Below are positions 7,810 to 8,337 of a stretch of 8,337 nt of DNA, in pieces. This DNA is from JBHIER01 sp046760705 [NCBI: bacterium] (GTDB lineage: Bacteria > JBHIER01 > G020348925): contig JBHIER010000122.1 in assembly GCA_046760705.1 (NCBI GenBank), positions 1 through 8,337 of the forward strand, read 5' to 3'. A model generated the notes under the pieces. The model had not been told where the DNA came from. It saw only the letters and a program-made list of their open reading frames with translations, and did not search any database. The translations under genes and the position numbers were made by a program. The stretch's first letter is position 1; the number at the start of each line of letters is the position of its first letter.

Positions 7810-7900
7810 GTCACCATGAATGTGCATCTGTTCCGTCACCTTGAACTTACACCTTCTTACGTTACCCCCACCTTGTCACCCTGAACTCGTCTCAGGGTCT
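7810..7900. repeat. Left copy of degenerate GTCACC/CTGAAC repeat array ending in a REP-like palindrome
   Basis: Successive GTYACC-type units start at 7810, 7835, 7861 and 7875. The last continues into the palindrome at 7878-7898. The stretch is collinear with 8213-8321: both begin GTYACCATGA, both contain a GTCACC..TGAACTTGTTAC..CCCCACCTTG-type middle, and both end in a nearly identical 27-nt segment (7874-7900 versus 8295-8321, one mismatch). Compared with the right copy, a 12-nt stretch (7849-7860) is extra here and one full unit is missing. Confidence 0.75.
7878..7898. repeat. REP-like palindrome, left copy
   Basis: The arms ACCCTGA (7878-7884) and TCAGGGT (7892-7898) pair perfectly over 7 bp around a 7-nt loop. 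The TGA stop of the GIY-YIG gene (7894-7892, minus strand) lies in one arm. No T-run follows in either direction, so it is not a standard intrinsic terminator, though it could protect the transcript's 3' end. Confidence 0.7.
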
Positions 7901-8191
7901 AGGAATATTATCACTCAAATCTTTCCATTCTGGATTAGACTCATTTATTAAATTCATTTTCCACGCCCTATGCCAGTTCTTTAACTGTTTCTCTCTTTGA
8001 ATAGCACTTTCAATATCGGTGGTAATCTCATAATAGACAAGCTTTGTAAGGTTATATCTTTTGGTAAAACCTTCAACTAACTTCCTTTTATGTTCAAACA
8101 TTCTTCGTACAAGGTCGTTTGTCACTCCAATATAGAGAACTCTATTTGATTTGTTAGTAATGATATAAACGTAATATTGCTTCTCTCTCAT
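7892..8191 (-). CDS. Small GIY-YIG domain protein (standalone putative endonuclease, YhbQ/UPF0213-like)
   Basis: From the ATG at 8191 this encodes 99 residues, the usual size of standalone GIY-YIG proteins. The two core strands are YYVYI (6-10) and LYIG (19-22). They are followed by NDLVRRMFEHK (25-35), carrying the conserved catalytic-type Arg, and QREKQLKNW (65-73), with a Glu suited to metal binding. NPEWKDL (86-92) is the typical end of this family. The GIY-YIG fold is a metal-dependent nuclease found in UvrC and homing enzymes; the role of the small standalone members is not established. A GTG at 8245 would extend it by 18 residues, but that extension is encoded by the flanking repeat and looks unlike protein, so I reject it. 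Neither start has a clear ribosome binding site. GC content is about 33% (79 of 240 bases at 7921-8160), clearly lower than the operon. Direct repeats flank it on both sides, and its last residues and stop come from one of them. Confidence 0.88.
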   Translation of the reverse strand: MREKQYYVYIITNKSNRVLYIGVTNDLVRRMFEHKRKLVEGFTKRYNLTKLVYYEITTDIESAIQREKQLKNWHRAWKMNLINESNPEWKDLSDNIPRP

Positions 8192-8212
8192 ATTGCGCCG
8201 TTTTGACCTAAT

Positions 8213-8321
8213 GTTACCATGATCAGCTTCGGGGTGTGATGTCACCTGAACTTGTTACTCCCCACCTTGCCACCCTGAACCTCTTCCCACCCTCTGTCAC
8301 CCTGAACTCGTTTCAGGGTCT
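8213..8321. repeat. Right copy of degenerate tandem repeat array (27-28-nt period) ending in a REP-like palindrome
   Basis: Units start at 8213 (GTTACCATGA), 8241 (GTCACCTGAAC), 8269 (GCCACCCTGAAC) and 8296 (GTCACCCTGAAC), giving spacings of 28, 28 and 27 nt. CCCACC recurs between units. The last unit runs into the palindrome at 8299-8319. The segment 8260-8280 matches 7866-7886 at 20 of 21 positions, and 8295-8321 matches 7874-7900 at 26 of 27, in the same orientation. The rest of the window to 8337 shows nothing further. Confidence 0.75.
8299..8319. repeat. REP-like palindrome, right copy
   Basis: The arms ACCCTGAA (8299-8306) and TTCAGGGT (8312-8319) form a perfect 8-bp stem around the loop CTCGT. 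Relative to the left copy, one T/C difference lengthens the stem by one pair. The form resembles REP-like palindromes dispersed in many bacterial genomes. No REP-associated tyrosine transposase gene is present in the window. Confidence 0.7.
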
Positions 8322-8337
8322 CCAAGATGCCGAAACA

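Noticed and set aside
7878-7898. Palindrome at the end of the GIY-YIG gene as an intrinsic terminator.
   Set aside because: The stem is followed by GTGACAAGGTGGGGG-type sequence on the transcribed strand, with no T-run.
8192-8245. GTG-initiated 18-residue N-terminal extension of the GIY-YIG protein.
   Set aside because: The extension is encoded by the flanking repeat, has no ribosome binding site, and precedes the position where family members normally begin.
7810-8321. Possible CRISPR array in the repeat blocks.
   Set aside because: The units are degenerate and directly adjacent, with no unique spacers of uniform length. There are no cas genes.

Overview
The window looks like a glycan-assembly operon from an uncultured or poorly sampled bacterium. 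The genes are tightly packed, of moderate GC, and envelope-directed. Dispersed REP-like palindromes of the type 'CACCCTGAACTCGT...TCAGGGTCT' are present; I associate such repeats with many environmental genomes (Desulfobacterota, Nitrospirota, candidate phyla). I cannot fix the phylum from the sequence.

Positions 1-7709 (all minus strand, so transcribed right to left) hold at least six consecutive cistrons that overlap or lie within 7 nt of each other. In transcription order they are: a GT-C type multipass membrane glycosyltransferase (7709-6183), a GT4-like cytosolic glycosyltransferase (6189-5113), a Wzx/MATE-like lipid-linked oligosaccharide flippase (5120-3672), a GT2 glycosyltransferase (3665-2700), a second GT-C enzyme (2703-1099), and a third GT-C enzyme (1091-1, running off the left edge). 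The two soluble transferases would build a glycan on a lipid carrier at the cytoplasmic face and the flippase would turn it over. The three GT-C proteins would add sugars from polyprenyl-phosphate donors on the outer face. No initiating phosphoglycosyltransferase, Wzy polymerase, chain-length regulator or sugar-nucleotide synthesis gene is visible, so the pathway is incomplete here and the product (O-antigen, exopolysaccharide, glycolipid or glycoprotein glycan) cannot be named.

Positions 7710-7891 are intergenic and contain the likely operon promoter region and a degenerate repeat array. Positions 7892-8191 (minus) encode a small AT-rich GIY-YIG domain protein. It fills almost exactly the 312-nt space between two collinear direct copies of a degenerate repeat (7810-7900 and 8213-8321), each ending in the same REP-like palindrome, and its stop codon lies inside one of them. 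This repeat-GIY-YIG-repeat arrangement is the most unusual thing in the window and looks like a small mobile or repeat-associated module placed at the promoter-proximal border of the glycan operon. A perfect 11-bp hairpin inside the flippase gene is a second signal not explained by coding.
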